DNA of 64,000 nt from assembly GCF_014650335.1 (NCBI RefSeq), contig NZ_BMUT01000009.1:6889-70888 (forward strand), given 5' to 3'. The translations under genes and the position numbers were made by a program. How positions within the stretch are numbered: the stretch's first letter is position 1; every line of letters starts with the position of its first letter. Origin of the DNA: Streptomyces hiroshimensis. GTDB taxonomy: Bacteria > Actinomycetota > Actinomycetes > Streptomycetales > Streptomycetaceae. The notes under the pieces are model-generated. The model saw only the letters and a program-made list of their open reading frames with translations, was not told the origin of the DNA and did not search any database. Positions 63,077-64,000 of this stretch are shown here, piece by piece.

Positions 63077-64000
63077 ATGGACAAAATCGCTACGGAGGCC
63101 CCGCTCTCGCCTCTCGGTGACCTCCATGTGCTGCTCTACCGCATGGCACTCGAGCACGGACGGCTCCGGCCGAGAGCGGCGGCACTGCACCTGGACGTGC
63201 CCGGAGCCGAGGTCTGCGCCGCGGTGGAGGACCTCTCCCGGCTGCACCTGCTCCACCCCACCGAGGACGCTCCGGACGCCGCCCGGCCCGCGGGGGCGCC
63301 GGACACCACCTGGCGCGACACCGAATACGCCCCCCGCAGCCCCGACGTCGCGGTCACCCACGTCACCGGGCCGATCGAGGCGCAGATCCAGCAACTGCAC
63401 CGCGAATCCGAGCGGATGAGCAGCCACGTCATGGCGATGAAGCCCGTCTTCGAGGAGTCCTGGCACGGCCACTTCACCCGGACGCCGATCGAGTACCTGA
63501 CCCTCCTCGACGCCGTCCGCTCCGCCCTCGAACGCCTCTCCGCCGCCGCCCGGGTGGAAGTCGCCGCGGCCCACCCCGACCTGCCGACCCCCACGACGCT
63601 GGAGGAGGGGCTGCAGCGCACCACCGAGGTGATCGACCGCGGCGTGCTCATGCGGACCATCTATCCCCACTCCGTGCTCACCCATGCCTATATGCAGCAG
63701 CACCTGAGCAAGATGGTGGCGCTCGGCGCCCAGGTGCGCACCACCGCCCACGTGCCGGACCGGGTCCTGTTCTTCGACGCCACCACCGCCGTCCTCGCCG
63801 ACCACGGCAGCTCCGCGGACGGCTCCCCCGGCGACGGCAAGGGCGCGCTCGCCGTCCGGGACCCCTCGCTCGTGCGCTTCCTCTACCGGTCCTGGGAGAG
63901 CGTGTGGGATTCCGCGCGGCCCTTCACCGGGGCGTCCGACGACGGCTCGGCCAAGGACGAACTGCGCCGCTCCATCCTCGAACTCCTGGAGTCCGGCATG
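63077..64000 (+). CDS. TrmB/LuxR-type transcriptional regulator (cut by window end)
   Basis: At least 308 residues are visible. An N-terminal TrmB-like winged helix (about 10-65, LHVLLYRMALEHGRLRPRAAA) is followed by a PLD-like sensor segment (HSVLTHAYMQQHL, LGAQVRTTAHVPDRVLFFD, FLYRSWESVWDSARPF). The sequence stops in DELRRSILELLESGM, where a LuxR helix-turn-helix normally begins. It is the probable pathway regulator of region 3, divergent from it. The ATG at 63077 follows GAGAAG. The C-terminus lies outside the window. Confidence 0.8.
   Translation, partial: MDKIATEAPLSPLGDLHVLLYRMALEHGRLRPRAAALHLDVPGAEVCAAVEDLSRLHLLHPTEDAPDAARPAGAPDTTWRDTEYAPRSPDVAVTHVTGPIEAQIQQLHRESERMSSHVMAMKPVFEESWHGHFTRTPIEYLTLLDAVRSALERLSAAARVEVAAAHPDLPTPTTLEEGLQRTTEVIDRGVLMRTIYPHSVLTHAYMQQHLSKMVALGAQVRTTAHVPDRVLFFDATTAVLADHGSSADGSPGDGKGALAVRDPSLVRFLYRSWESVWDSARPFTGASDDGSAKDELRRSILELLESGM

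Overview
The window comes from a Streptomyces-type actinomycete. Support: very high G+C with strong third-position bias, frequent GTG and TTG starts, ATGA/GTGA operon overlaps, a SARP regulator, and a core block (FhaA/FhaB, PstP-type phosphatase, RodA, PBP, PASTA kinase, class E sortases, CrgA) typical of that genus. Three regions can be separated.

Region 1 (about 1-25.2 kb) is a type II polyketide cluster. It encodes an ActIII-like ketoreductase, KS-alpha, KS-beta, ACP, didomain aromatase/cyclase, an NTF2-fold protein, an ActIV-like metallo-beta-lactamase-fold cyclase, two acyl-CoA-dehydrogenase-fold flavoproteins, a phosphopantetheinyl transferase, a SARP regulator and an MFS exporter. It also carries a full deoxysugar set: thymidylyltransferase, 4,6-dehydratase, 2,3-dehydratase, 3-ketoreductase, E1-type 3-dehydrase, DegT aminotransferase and a RebM-like methyltransferase, plus one clear glycosyltransferase and one possible one. 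KS-alpha and KS-beta look closest to the octaketide actinorhodin pair. The sugar genes match the spinosyn forosamine route, so a glycosylated octaketide bearing a 4-amino-2,3,4,6-tetradeoxyhexose is predicted. Arrays of TCGA-type heptamers at exact 11-bp spacing lie before five transcription units and look like SARP operators.

Region 2 (about 25.4-42.7 kb) is chromosomal core. It holds a small XRE regulator and a membrane protein, tRNA-Leu(CAG), the fhaA-fhaB-pstP-rodA-pbpA-pknB operon, three class E sortases with pabA and a 58-aa membrane protein between them, a DUF881 protein, crgA, a rhomboid protease, a cyclophilin and a DUF5324 protein. DnaA-box-like sequences lie downstream of crgA.

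Region 3 (about 42.8-64 kb, continuing off the right edge) is a second biosynthetic cluster, nearly all on the minus strand. It is built around a LysW-type amino-group carrier protein (AmCP): carrier, LysX/ArgX-type ligase, a fused carboxylate kinase-M20 hydrolase, ArgC-type reductase, a split transketolase and a DegT aminotransferase. This is the gene set known to make (2S,6R)-diamino-(5R,7)-dihydroxyheptanoic acid (DADH) on the carrier. There is no NRPS in the window. Instead there are two tandem permuted-type ATP-grasp paralogues, a third ATP-grasp protein, a FemAB/GNAT-like acyltransferase, an M1 aminopeptidase, an MFS exporter, an SBP-family protein lacking a signal peptide, a degenerate PPTase-like protein, a mini DegT protein without a visible PLP lysine and a small secreted peptide. 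A divergent TrmB/LuxR-type regulator starts at the right edge. This is the part most likely to hold undescribed chemistry.
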